The notes below the pieces were generated by a model. That model searched no databases. It was not told where the DNA came from and saw nothing but the letters and a program-made list of their open reading frames with translations. From Glandiceps talaboti (taxonomy: Eukaryota; Hemichordata; Enteropneusta; Spengelidae), in contig NC_135562.1 in NCBI RefSeq assembly GCF_964340395.1, positions 2,031,001 through 2,095,000 on the forward strand: DNA of 64,000 bases, read 5' to 3'. This document shows, piece after piece, positions 15,821 to 30,610 of the stretch. A program made the translations under genes and the position numbers. Each line of letters opens with the position of its first letter. Within the stretch, counting starts at the first letter, position 1.

Positions 15821-16251
15821 CTATCCAACGAACCGTACAGCATTACAAAAAGTAATAAAGATCCAATCACTAACATTCTTTGCTAGATATCTGTCGAGCG
15901 AAATTACATTTTTGACATATTTTCTCTTTTCAATACAGAATGTCCAATTTATTTCAACAGACGTGCGGATCAGAATGTTTTTGATTGGATCCCTTGTTGT
16001 TGTACTATAAAGGCAGTGTAATCTCCTTTTCAATGTAGATTCTAATCCCAAATCTTCACAATTAAAGAGCTTTTTGTTCACGCTTTCCTTGACGATCGAA
16101 ATGTCTAATATTGGGTGAATTATTTTGTGATGGATTTTTTTTAGGCTATTATGACTGTAAATTTTTATCTCGAAGAATTGAACGGAAACGTCTCGTCTAT
16201 TTCCGATTGCGAAATAACTTCCCTCGAAATCCTTCATTGTCACAATGAGTT
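15821..16251 (-). CDS. Possible exon, unrecognised protein
   Basis: A minus-strand frame stays open for about 430 nt from a good splice-acceptor match: a long CT-rich tract (16253-16283 on the plus-strand map) ending in CAG, so the exon would begin at 16251. It ends at a stop at 15821. The predicted peptide begins ELIVTMKDFEGSYFAIGN and is rich in Ile, Lys and Asn. I recognise no domain, transmembrane segment or repeat. In DNA this AT-rich a frame of this length is somewhat unlikely by chance. No poly(A) signal follows within 120 bp and no partner exon was identified. Chance is a real alternative. Confidence 0.18.
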
Positions 16252-16297
16252 CTGAACGAGGAGGAAGAAGAACAGAAAGAGTGGAAGGATCTGGCAA

Positions 16298-17166
16298 TCA
16301 TACATTGTACATATCATTATTAGAACAATGGGATATTATAACAAACGTGGTTTCAGAATCGGCATTTCATTAAAATCTAGCTTTCCAAACCTTTCCGATT
16401 TATGTTATGATCTTCGAAATTCATTTTTAGAAACTTGCATAATACTTTTTTTTCTTTGTGTGTCTGTAAAGCAATACAACTAACAAACTATTGATACCAA
16501 ACAGGTAGTTATAGCACAAGAACATCATTTGCGGAGCACTGTTAATTCTAACGATAAATTGTGTTTTTATACCATAATCTTTCCTTTCTACATGACTAGC
16601 TATCTTTAAAGTGCCGCTGTTATCCTTGGTTTGGCTGAATAAGACGCTAAACACGTCATTTCCGTCATTTTAAAGGACTCGTACTGATTTCATACCTGTT
16701 ATTGATGGGGATTATTCTATTTATTGAAGGGTACTTCTTCATTACTTGCAATATCATAACTCATACCTAGCATTTTGGCATAATGCATGACAGATTAGAT
16801 GACACGTGAAATATATAAAAATTGATAATAAATGTCTAGGAACCCCTTTTCTCACCTCGATTATGTCATCATCTATGCAAGAAACACCAGCGAATAATTA
16901 TTATGTATTAAAGATTTTGACCAAAGTAAAAAGACAGCTACAACTGAGCTTGTACCACTTTCATTATTTATACATGTACGTCATCAATCACTATGGTAAT
17001 CAGATTTGCATATCATAATTTAATAGTATGACAATACAAAATACAGATCTTGCAAGTGATTCAAATATTTGATATTCCATATCCAATACTTCAGTGTTTA
17101 TGTTGATTTGGGCATACACATAATAATGTCAATTTATTTTTTAACCTTTACTCTTTACCTACTGTT
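16298..17166. other. Non-coding DNA, no gene recognised
   Basis: Nothing beyond short chance frames. Confidence 0.55.
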
Positions 17167-17494
17167 GGTTAACATTGTATTCACAAGATAAAACCTTCCA
17201 TACCTAGGTTAACATTGTATTTCACAAGATGTAACCTTCCATACCTAGGTTAACATTGTATTCCACAAGATGTAACCTTCCACACCTAGGTTAACATTGT
17301 ATTTCACAAGATGTAACCTTCCATACCTAGGTTAACATTGTATTTCACAAGATGTAACCTTCCATACCTAGTTTAACATTGTATTCCACAAGATGTAACC
17401 TTCCATACCTAGGTTAGCATTGTATTTCACAAGATGTAACCTTCCATACCTAGGTTAACATTGTATTTCATAAGATGTAACCTTCCATACCTAG
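17167..17494. repeat. 41-bp minisatellite, 8 copies
   Basis: The unit begins GGTTAACATTGTATTTCACA and ends TTCCATACCTA. Eight head-to-tail copies differ by single substitutions or one-base gaps (the first copy is 40 bp). Each unit junction makes CCTAGGTTAAC, containing palindromic CCTAGG and GTTAAC. There are no spacers, so this is not a CRISPR array. Confidence 0.96.
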
Positions 17495-17773
17495 GATAAC
17501 AAGTTAACCCAGTTCGGAACATTACAGTACATCGTTGACGCTTGTCTAAAAACGATACAGCTCGTGCTGGATACAATGTTCTTGTGGTTACATGAACTTG
17601 ACATGACAAGGGTTTGAAAGGTTCGGTCAGCACAAACAATATTTTGTCTTATAATAATGTTAATTAAGGTAATGTATAGTTACACTATATTAATTTAATA
17701 ATACCACTTAGTGAAATTACAGTATATACAGACAAGTAATAACTTTGAGGGAAAACTTACTACTTAAAATTAT

Positions 17774-17789
17774 GGTTGCCATGGTAACC
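17774..17789. promoter_or_regulatory. RFX-type X-box motif
   Basis: GGTTGCCATGGTAACC fits the palindromic X-box bound by RFX factors (GTNRCC half-sites facing each other). Whether it acts as an enhancer or is part of a repeat cannot be told from sequence alone. Confidence 0.4.
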
Positions 17790-17853
17790 AATCCCACGCT
17801 GACCATTAAATGAAGTCATATTTAGCTAGAATACATTGTATTGGCTCAATAAT

Positions 17854-17902
17854 TGTATGTATGTATGTATGTATGTATGTATGTATGTATGTATGTATGT
17901 AT
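17854..17902. repeat. (GTAT)n microsatellite
   Basis: About twelve uninterrupted GTAT units. Confidence 0.95.
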
Positions 17903-18363
17903 ACATAGGTTATGCAAAGTGGCAAACTAAAATGCATCATTTTATAGCTGCTATGGTAACGGGAAGTAAAATCTCCTTTTTGTCCTCACTGTATCATTAT
18001 AGTTATATAAAAGGTCTATTTATTCCAAAGCTTCTGAGAGTTCCTGAAAAATCGTAGCATGATCAAAACTTAGTGGGATCTGATATTAGTCAATATTTTC
18101 TGTAAACAGTGTCAAGATGTTAATTCCCATATATCCTCAGGGTTTCTCTGAGGGAAGCATAATAATGTGATGGGTTAAAATGTATCACAAGAAACAAACA
18201 TGAATCATCAGAAACAAATGTTGTTGAGCCATGATAACGCATATTTGACAACGTATGAAAAAAGTATATTGGGCCTAGCTGAAGGATAGTTACGAAAACA
18301 TTCCCTGTATTCCTAGGTTTCTGAAAGTGCCTGCGTCAATGGCACTATCAACAGTGAACTACA

Positions 18364-18381
18364 TGGTTACCATGGTAACCA
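18364..18381. promoter_or_regulatory. Perfect 18-bp palindrome, X-box-like
   Basis: TGGTTACCATGGTAACCA is a perfect palindrome and a good RFX X-box match, 590 bp from the one at 17774. Related sites: ATTACCATGGTAAAT near 18937 and GTTGCCATGGAAAC at 37985. Confidence 0.4.
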
Positions 18382-18991
18382 AACTAGGTGAATACACACA
18401 CAATGGAAACAGGACAATTGGTCATGGGGAAGTTTGAAGCAAATGTTCAAGGAGAGAGGTCTTGAGAGAGTGATAGAAGGGTGTCGATGTCAGAGACGTG
18501 GAGTGACAGATAAAAAGGAAGAGTGATCCAAGATGTAGGGCCAATGTGCACAAAATCTGTCATTGTAGATGCTCTTCGAGTAGTATTTTCATATATCTTT
18601 ACTTGAATTGAATCTATTCAAATGTTATTTATTTTGACAATTATTAGAAATTGTGAAATTGTTAAACTTCATCACAATTTATAAGCCTGAACTAAAATTA
18701 ACGTGTTCTGAAACATCTGCCACTTAAAATATACTCGAATGAGCAAATGATTATTGACCTTGATAGACCACGTGAAACAGCTGCTCTACAAAGTAGTCAT
18801 GCATATATTTCTTGGATCTATTATTTCATGAATATTAATCCTACGCTTCAGAAATCAAGTTCTCAGTGACCATGTAAAGCGGATACATGATTGTATATGA
18901 CTCTATGCACCAGTGTTTCCGTTTACTATAATTAAATTACCATGGTAAATGTTGTCTATCCAATTAATTCGGTATTTATGAAATTTAAAAT

Positions 18992-19195
18992 TGGATGGAT
19001 GGATGGATGGATGGGTGGGTGGGTTGTTTGGGTGGTTGGATGGATGGGTGGGTGGATGGATGGCTGGATGGGTTAATTTCTGGATTCCTTGATGGATGTA
19101 TGGATGAACTGATGCATGCATGCATGGATGTATGCATAGATTGATGTATACATGGGTGGATGGATGGATGGATGGATAGTTGGCTGGATGGATGA
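18992..19195. repeat. (GGAT)n degenerate microsatellite
   Basis: GGAT, GGGT and GCAT variants in two blocks (18992-19070 and 19081-19195). Minus-strand frames here give only HPS/HPT runs. Confidence 0.92.
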
Positions 19196-22100
19196 ATGTT
19201 TTTTTCGTCCCGGAATATTTACTGACCGTATCGCATCATCTTTGTCATGTATGTCATTCTTTTCGGGTCTTGTTTTGCCCTTGTGCATACAAGGGGATGT
19301 ATAAATGACTCGAAATTGAATAACCCATTCTCATATATCATTTTACTAAAGATGCAATAATGTGGCAATATTATATTCAAAATAATTACAATATCTTCAT
19401 TACGAAACTCAATACACATAACAGTCCTTTTCTATAATGACATTACAGATATTACATGGTACAAGCTAATATAAGTATTCTGTATCACTTATACAAGTTG
19501 AGTTCCGTCATTTGTCAAACTTCATGTTCAGCAAAGACACTATAATTAAAACACATTTGTTACTCCCTTATAATTCGTACAACTATTATATTTATAAACA
19601 TTTTTAAAATCTGTGCTCAAAATTTCATGAAATACTCGTATATTATTTTAGATATTATCTGAATATGACCAACAGCCAAACTTTACATGTTGTATTTGCT
19701 AAACAGGCCACATACATCCAGGCTTCTTAGACCTTGTTATATTACGACTGTGTCGTGCTTATCTCGTCTTATTTTCAAGGATCACTCGTCTAATAAAGGA
19801 TTTTTTGCTGTCATTTTCGATTTTAAATTACAGGCTTATATGAACAATGTAATTTTTGGATTATAAGATATAAGAAATTCTATATATGTAACACTCCTTG
19901 GGATTGAAATCCGTTTTCTAATGCTCCACAGAGAAATAGATAATAACATAACCTATTAATATACATCTGCAAAGATTCTAAAGAAATAGATGGTGTATTT
20001 CAGGAAGCAGTATTCATAATTGCTGGCATCACAAAATATAGCGATATGTAATGCTGTATCAGTGTGATCAAAGAATATTGTACCAAATAACAGAATATCC
20101 CTATTAAGCGAATAAGACATATTGCCCTGCTTCACTACCATGCAATCTTTAGATTTCAAAATAAATTCTATTCAACATTATTCAATATCAAGAACTAGGA
20201 AAGTCTTGAAGCCCACATCACCTGGGACTGGGAGTCGTGAGGTTTAAAAATCATTCTGTCATTACATGTTAATGTCTGTCACAAGAAAAATCTCACCACC
20301 ATTTCTACATGTTAACGTCTATCACCACAAATATATCACAAAGATTGTTAAATTCCACCTTACAAAAACCTACAATCTACAAGAAACTTACTACTATTAT
20401 TAAATTATATCGTCAGAGGCTACAGAACTCTTACAAACATTGCTACATTGAATCGTCTGGCTCATAAAACGTACAAATCTTACTAACATAGGTGCTTTTT
20501 ATCGTCTTGCTCTACACAAATCTTACAAATATTGTTACATTTTATCGTCAGATTCTAACAAAACTCTTACCATAATTGTTACATTTAATAATTTGGCTTA
20601 CAAACCGTACTAACATTGCTACAGTTTATTTATGAAAAAGATGGTCCTAACAGCTTGTAGCCAAATCATTTAAAATGTAACAATCTATCACAGTCTGAAA
20701 ACATTTCAACCAAAGATAACGTGACAGTGAGTGAAGACATTTTATCAGTCATACGCTGAAATGTAACACTGTTAGTAAGATTCTTGTGCAGCCGAGCTTC
20801 GCAAGGTTTCAGGTGTCTCGGTATTCATTGCATTCCATATCTCAGGAACGTACAGCTGTTACAGGATGAGCATGCTATTTCAAAGAGATGACATGAAATA
20901 TAACAAATTCAATGAGACAGGCTACAAGGCAACTGCATGCCCATCATGTGAAAGTTGTATTGATGATATATTAGCACTAGAATATTGATAGAGTATGATA
21001 AATAGACCACATTGAAAATTAACAACATTTTCTGTGGTATTGATCTGTTTTGATTTATTTATACATGCGTGGTAAAGTTCGTGGCAGTGGGTGTTTACTG
21101 ATGCATGAGTAACCAAGATATCAATTTATCCATTTAATTATTTAATGAAGTCGTTTGTGCAGTTTATACCGGAATAAGGTCGTCGCGACAAAACAGGACG
21201 ATTAGAAGAAGAAGGCATCACCAAATATGAGTGTATGATTTAATGACTTTTTAGCAACGTTATGTTTGATAAATTGTCAAAATCTGTCTTTGTTGAGATG
21301 TTACTTTATAATCTAGACTAATGAATGAGACATCATTTGAATAGGAAGGCATCATCTTACTGTTTCCTTCATATTAGTAATTTGTCTTACTCATTACAAA
21401 GAATTACAGTATTATTAGAAACAAATTCAAGTGCCCATAGAGTGACGAGACACCAAAGATGGTAAATATATCATGTAGGAAGCAACGAGACCATACTCTC
21501 TGATAGATACTTTGGATTCTAGGTTGGAAATAGCTCTGAGCGCCCAGCAGCAACTAATGCATACCCTTTCATTTAAACATCCATAACCCGCCACATACAA
21601 GGACGCAATAATATACTTGTAATTATCGCTATAGGATCAGGAACTCAACGTTTTCACCTGAAAACTATATTCCTTAAGGCCTAATAAAATAAATGGTGTG
21701 GTTAAGTTACCATTATGTTATTTTTTTCATGTGTGCGTGTGTAGTTCAGATTTTGTTTTCCAAATGGTCTCTGTGTTATTTATTTCTTCCTCTTTAAGTT
21801 GATGTCAGTTTCCGCATCCACTATCTCTCGTAACACTTCACAATTTTTGCGAATTTTTTTTTTTTTCTCGAAAACATACAACAAAGTTGATGGTTGGCAG
21901 TGAAAAACTAGATGGGGTTGGGTAACCATAACCAAACAATTATTTCTTTTAGGCCTAATAATTTTACTGTAAACCATATGAAGTTTGCCTCTATCTTTAA
22001 TTCCCTACATTAAACAAAATTACGAACATTCATAATTCTTTAAGATTTGTTTTGATATATAGAATTTAATTCATTATAGACAAGCTAGTTAATGGCTTTC

Positions 22101-22203
22101 CTTTACAAAATACTCTGCAAACAATCAAATAAGTGACAAAATTATGTTCATAATGATTCCCTCTCGAGTATGCAAGAATAGCGTACATAATTCTGCAGCA
22201 TTG
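19196..22203. other. Non-coding DNA with a weak tandem array
   Basis: No gene recognised. The only structure is the diverged array at 20400-20640, listed separately. Confidence 0.5.
20400..20640. repeat. Diverged ~60-bp tandem repeats
   Basis: Four to five imperfect copies share the order ATTGTTACATTTTATCGTC, then TGGCTC or AGATTC, then CAAAACTCTTAC. Copies differ substantially, so the array is old. Confidence 0.6.
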
Positions 22204-22325
22204 ACTTGAGCGTGGTGTGTGTTCTGAACTAGACTCATGGGTGTTGACTTGGTGATGTGTGTTCTGAACTAGACTCATGGGTGCTGACTTGGTGATGTGT
22301 GTTCTGGACTAGACTCATGAGTGTT
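22204..22325. repeat. 40-bp tandem repeat, 3 copies
   Basis: GTTCTGAACTAGACTCATGG starts at 22221 and 22261, and with two changes at 22301. The exact 40-bp period and few differences indicate a recent expansion. Confidence 0.93.
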
Positions 22326-22625
22326 AATGGCAAAGTACATTCTGTAAACTGGGAAACGATGTAATTGGATGATAAGCTGCAATGTGACATAGAAGATTAC
22401 AAAACAAGGATGTGTGTCACCTGTGAGCTTTTAAATGTCAATCAAGACGCTAGTCAAATAGAAAGGTTAACATGTTCAAATTTAAAACTTCAAACTAAGG
22501 ACACGTGATTCAAAAGCTACTGTGTCGTTTTATAGTGAATGACCCATTTTACCACCTGGACAGTTTGTGATTGTTTATACGATGTTGAATTAGGGCTGCT
22601 TTATATGCTCTCGAACTTAAGGGTT

Positions 22626-22646
22626 TGAGTGAGTGAGTGAGTGAGT

Positions 22647-22723
<77 letters not shown>
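22626..22723. repeat. Compound microsatellite (GTGA)n-(GA)n-(GT)n
   Basis: GTGA to about 22650, GA to about 22693, GT to about 22723. Abrupt switches with no unique sequence between motifs. Confidence 0.95.
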
Positions 22724-22724
<1 letters not shown>

Positions 22725-23013
22725 TGATTACCTTACGTATTGCATGAACAGCTCTAACAGCAGGTGTCAGTTAGTAATATGTAGTTCTGGGGTATCAACT
22801 GATATTGACATGTACATCTCTGTCAGTGGGTGTTTCACCCCTTGAGCTGACTCATTAACTTGTGACATATTAGCTATGAAATGAAATGTGACAGTAAATG
22901 CTTTAACACTGCATGCTGATAAAAAATGTCCTGATAAAATGTGTACCACATGCTATGTTAACTGCGTTCTGTACCACCCACAATATATTGAAATGTCTAC
23001 TCATTCCATACGT

Positions 23014-23092
23014 CTTACCCCTAGTATACATAAAATTGAGGTATTTGATGTTTTAGTTATGTCATCTCAATATCATGTATACTAGGGGTAAG
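23014..23092. ncRNA. Pre-miRNA-like hairpin or short inverted-repeat element
   Basis: CTTACCCCTAGTATACAT at 23014-23031 is the exact reverse complement of 23075-23092. Inside it, after a small internal loop, ATTGAG (23035-23040) pairs with CTCAAT (23065-23070), leaving a loop of about 24 nt. Size and stem length suit an animal microRNA precursor on either strand. The perfect outer stem equally suits a very short MITE. I recognise no known miRNA seed. Confidence 0.35.
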
Positions 23093-24015
23093 GAACATCC
23101 CATTTGACATTGCTTCCAAGTATATAGTCCTGTACAATTACATTAACTTGGACCAGCATGTTGCGCATAAACTCACTCTGATTAAAACACCTGCATGATA
23201 TCACTGCTAAAGGTGATGTGGTTTGTGTCCAATGCAATTCTCATAAATTTAAACTCAGTGATATTAAATAGATGCATTTTTTTTACATGTTCGGCCGTTT
23301 TTCACGCATGAAAACACTGTATATAAGATATTTCTTATAGGAGACATTATGTAATATGCAGCTAGAATCTAAGGGGGTCTTGCCGTGACGTGGGTCAATT
23401 ACCATTGTTGTAATATATAGTCGGTGTATTTATAGACGTCAACGGAAATAGAAATTGAAGAGTCGTGATTTTAACTTCCTTTAATGTTTTTCTCCAGCAA
23501 CATAGAAGTAATAACCAGGCTGTGCTCTGCCATTCATTTCTACTGTATACATATAGCATTATTATAACACAAGAGGTTCTGAATTTGACTTAAATTGTGC
23601 CCTGACGACAATGTTCGTACGTTTAAACTCAGTTCAGTATTAAAAACGTGATAATAGGGAAAATTCTCAATGCATACAAATCACTTACGTCTTGTGTATA
23701 CTTTGTTGCGATTCCCATAGCGAAATCAATCTTACACTTTAGGGAATAGTTTATCAGCTGATGTTTTTTGCTTTATATACGGCGTCATCACGTTGTCATG
23801 GTAATGTTTAGAAACTCAGCGTGACGCGACGTAGACGGGAGAAATAATTTGGATAGTAATTTGACGAAATTTATCTTAAATTACCGAAAGTGCGTAGTGT
23901 CATTCCCCTGCTGGTAAGACATGTTGGCTTGTGTCTATTTCTATATTAAATTTAGCAAGTTTTTTGACAAATCCAAACGTAGTTGAATTACCCCAGTACA
24001 AGCAGCAAACACGTC

Positions 24016-24794
<779 letters not shown>

Positions 24795-25448
24795 ATGCTA
24801 AAGTGAACAATAGCACATAAGATGTGATCAGGTCATCCAAAGCAGTGGTTCACAACAGCTTAGAAGTATGTTAGAGTATCTTCTGTTACTTCAGGGTGCT
24901 GAACGATGTTTGTGCACACGGCTCTTGAAGGACTGGATACCATAATGACTGATCACTCCAACTACACTGTCAGGGTGTCCATTCCAGATATGGACAGCAG
25001 TGTGGATGTATATATCAACCATTGATATCGATATTAAAAATATATCAAGTGGTGATGCATTAATTACAGAGGCGGCTATTCAAAGATATATAATTTTGTG
25101 AACTTTTCAGACGAAAATCATTACTGTCAAAGGTATCATGAGATGAATGTTGATGTATTCCAGATAAGGGACATGCACTGATATTAAAATGGAATTGGTT
25201 AGCCATCCATCCATACAAGCATACTAAATATTACACCTAGACCTGATATAGTTTTTATCTTCGTCCCTGTTAGGTTTTTTCTACTTGCGATAAGAAGTCA
25301 GCTTTCCCCGTTATCGCAAAGATGTAGGTTAGCTATAAAATGGCTGCTGGTTTAGTTTAGCAAAACAAATAATGTATACTGTTTATCAATACGACAGTAC
25401 ATATTACCTGCCGCGTGCTTTCATCTTTTACATCTGATTACTTTTACC

Positions 25449-25491
25449 ACATCACATCACATCACATCACATCACATCACATCACATCACA
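25449..25491. repeat. (CATCA)n pentanucleotide microsatellite
   Basis: Eight perfect CATCA/ATCAC units. Confidence 0.97.
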
Positions 25492-26734
25492 GTATTTGTG
25501 ATTACATATGAATACACAGATAGTGTTTATTGAAATAATTAGATATTGTGCTCCAATATTTATCTGCTTTAAGCCAATGGAAATACGAGTGAATTAAGGT
25601 GGCATTGTCACTACGAGTCGCTAGTGGAGGCTGAATGAAAATTATTGGGGGAATAATATAACTATATCATCGCCAACAATATTTTTTTAAACTCCGAAAT
25701 TTGACAGGGAGGCACTTTCTATCCGACGTGAGAAACCGACAATGAACGGAGAAGTAGGTTGCAGCTGTCACACCCATACGATTAGCTCCTCAATTCCGAT
25801 GCATTAAAGAAGTCAATCGAGTCAAGATGAAAATAATATTTGGACAAAGTAAAATTTACTGCTTGTGATGAAATAACCTTTATGTATAACACAAATATAC
25901 AGTTTCCTAAATTATCACAATCTATTCATTCGTTTTCGTATTAACTTCCATCTTTAGTAACTAAAAATGTTTGAGTACCAGAATGCAACATGCTCATATC
26001 AATTGCAGCAAATCATCACAATGGGCTAAGTATACGCTGTCAACAACTGTTATAAAGAGTGAAGCCGCGATTGTATCAATACAAGAGTACGCCAAACACA
26101 ACCAAGGAAAGAATATTTTTATCAGCAAGTGACACATTACTTTTCCTCTAGCGTCTGAGATTATAATAACTTACATAAGATTACTACCCACAGATCTCTC
26201 GTACAAAAATATTTGGTTGAGCAGGAAGTATTTTATTACCTCTACATATTAAAAGTCGTAAAACCGCACATAACATTACAGTTCAATGACATACGTACAA
26301 CTATAGTCTTATGAGTGTCTATATGTGCTATAACGTTGCATATAACTTGCATAGGCAACATGTTAATATAAGCGTAGAACATGCATGCATGCATCGTCTA
26401 TCCAAACATAACCATAAACGCATACATATCATGTAGACAAATTCTAAAACTCTACAAAACTCCATACCATAATTATCAGTATATTTTCATAATCACAAAC
26501 AAATAAAAGCCATTGCCTAAAGGTCTGCATAATGTATGTGATTATTTGCACATGAAAGCATCTGTTTTAAATTATATTGTACTACAATATCAAACCAGGG
26601 TATTAAAATATCTTTATGTGTTTCGTTACAACGCAGCAACAGCATCTACTCATTCAACATTGTAAACTTCTGTTCTCATCGTAACTTGCGTCGTTACTAT
26701 ATATGTATCTATGTACATGAAAATGTTGACTCAA

Positions 26735-26820
26735 GAGCATATTATAGTTATGGCAACGGGAGTCGAACTGCGTCTGTCCTGTCAACAGTAAGTCTAATCA
26801 CCTGCAATGCGTTCACACTG
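26735..26820 (-). mobile_element. Decayed tRNA-derived SINE head
   Basis: On the minus strand the order is an A-box-like GCAGGTGATTAGACTTA (near 26788-26804), then CAGTTCGACTCCCGTTGCCA (near 26751-26770), which matches a Pol III B box (GTTCGACTC). The spacing of about 30-35 bp is tRNA-like. The downstream sequence resembles the post-tRNA part of metazoan SINEs, but no 3' tail is recognisable. It is too diverged in the acceptor stem to be a functional tRNA gene. Confidence 0.4.
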
Positions 26821-27676
26821 GATATTTATTATTAAAACAGGAAACAGGACCATTCATTTAGGTCAAAATGCACATCTCAAGTTAAAAGTGATTGGTAAAC
26901 ATAGCAGCATGTATATTTGAACATCACGAGCTACAAACAGAATAGATAGTGAAAGATCGCTTATGATGCCATGAACCTATTACAACATGATAAAATATTA
27001 ATGTATAATAACTGCCCATATATGAAGATTTTCCACATGTACACGTAGCTTACCTCGGCGGATATTAAAAGCAATGACAGTTATAGGTACATCACCATAA
27101 GAAGAGAACGCAAGGTGCAATGCATTAACTGCTTAGGTTCCTGTCATATGCTTTGAAAACAATGCTGAGATGTAGTGACACCATCTTTAATTTGTGTTTG
27201 TGAGAAATCTCTTTTTGCAGCGTGACATTTCGCTATCTTGACTATATTGCTTAAATCACTACAGTGCATGGTCTTTCCATTTGTGTTTCACAGTGAAGTT
27301 AAATCTATTTTTGCAGCTTTTGACATTTCGATTTTCTGATTACTGTATTTCATTGGATCTTAGAAAACTGTCGTGATCTGATAATGAGACCTAATCTTGC
27401 GTTTAATGCTGAGACACATTTGGTAGTGCATGGATACTGTGTATACTAGGTTGTTTGTACGTTGGTGACGTCGTCACGATCACTCCTTTATCAATTGTCG
27501 AGTTTTAATAGTAAAATGATGTCTTGACTTTAACAATCATAATAAACTTGATCAGTTTTGGGGTGGTTATGATTAGATTAAATAGAAGATTTTCTGTAGG
27601 TATTGTCCAAGTTATTAAAAATTCCTCTAGTCTATTTATCGCTGTAATCCCCTTCATAACGTTGCAATTCCTACTG

Positions 27677-29703
<2,027 letters not shown>

Positions 29704-30610
29704 CATCATTATCTTAAAAATGGCCCGCTCATTTCAAACTATATTTGGTACACACTTTCTTCAGCGTAATGACTACAACTGAGCATGTTTCGATAAACAT
29801 TCTATGAATATGAATGAGGTATTTTCATAAGTAGCAGTGTTTGATTATTAGAGAACATCTTGATAGTACATACGTAAACTGTCATGTAATTTTGTACATG
29901 CATTGATGGTAACAGAACACGTGTGTTGTACGATGATAAGGCTGTTAGATGTAGATTTTAATGGTGATAAGTGCTCTGCATAATTTGTTTGTTTGTAGTT
30001 AGTCGATATCCTTTCAATGTAAACTTCAAATTTCATATAATTTTGTACATACACTGATAATACAGAAAAACTATCTTACAAAGCTTGTTGGTGTACTTTT
30101 TCAAACTAATGGATGTTTTCAATAATTAATGCTTTTTGACATTTAAGCAATATATGCTAGAAGCATGGAAGCTTCAAATTCCGTGTAATTTGGCACATAC
30201 ATTGATGATAACAAAATAAATTTGTCATATATCTTATCAAAGTAGATTTCATTTAATCGTTTGCATAATCAGTGATGTTTGGAAATTGAGAATTATCTTG
30301 AGAATGGAAGTTTTAAATTTCAAATAATCATTGACGATAGTTACATGCATGTTTCCTGTGAACCATGTAAATGTTTTAGTTTTAATAATTAATGAGTTTG
30401 GATAATTAGGCAATATCAGAAGAATGCAAGCTTACAACGTCATATAATTTGATAAATATACCTGATGATAATAAAGTGCCTTCTATAGTCGGTAGATTTA
30501 GTTTTTTGTATTTTTAATGATTCACTTGCATAATTAATGAAGTTTAGAAATTAAGTGGTATACCATGTGCGGTTGCTACGAATTTCACAATCTGATATTA
30601 CGTGAAGTAA
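29704..30610. repeat. Diverged ~145-bp tandem repeat array adjoining the microsatellite
   Basis: The anchor word T(A/G)TAATTTTGTACATACATTGATGATAAC recurs, with changes, at about 29883, 30033, 30182, 30320 (shortened), 30441 and 30585. Between anchors, TAATTAATG, GTTTGGAAATTAAGCAATAT and AGAATGGAAGCTT also recur. The right part resembles 56780-56890, and the left edge resembles 56671-56730. No coding capacity seen. Confidence 0.7.

Larger units (their letters stand above)
17495..18991. other. Non-coding DNA with X-box motifs and weak ~400-bp repetition
   Basis: Two palindromic X-box motifs lie here (separate entries). Flanks near 18020-18045 and 18305-18335 share CTTCTGAGAGTTCCTG / TTTCTGAAAGTGCCTG, suggesting an old duplication. 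Confidence 0.45.

Noticed and set aside
17167-17494. CRISPR-like regular repeats
   Set aside because: Units are directly adjacent with no unique spacers; animal minisatellite. The same holds for 46371-46960.
26735-26820. Functional tRNA gene
   Set aside because: A and B boxes are present but the acceptor stem does not pair; called a SINE head instead.
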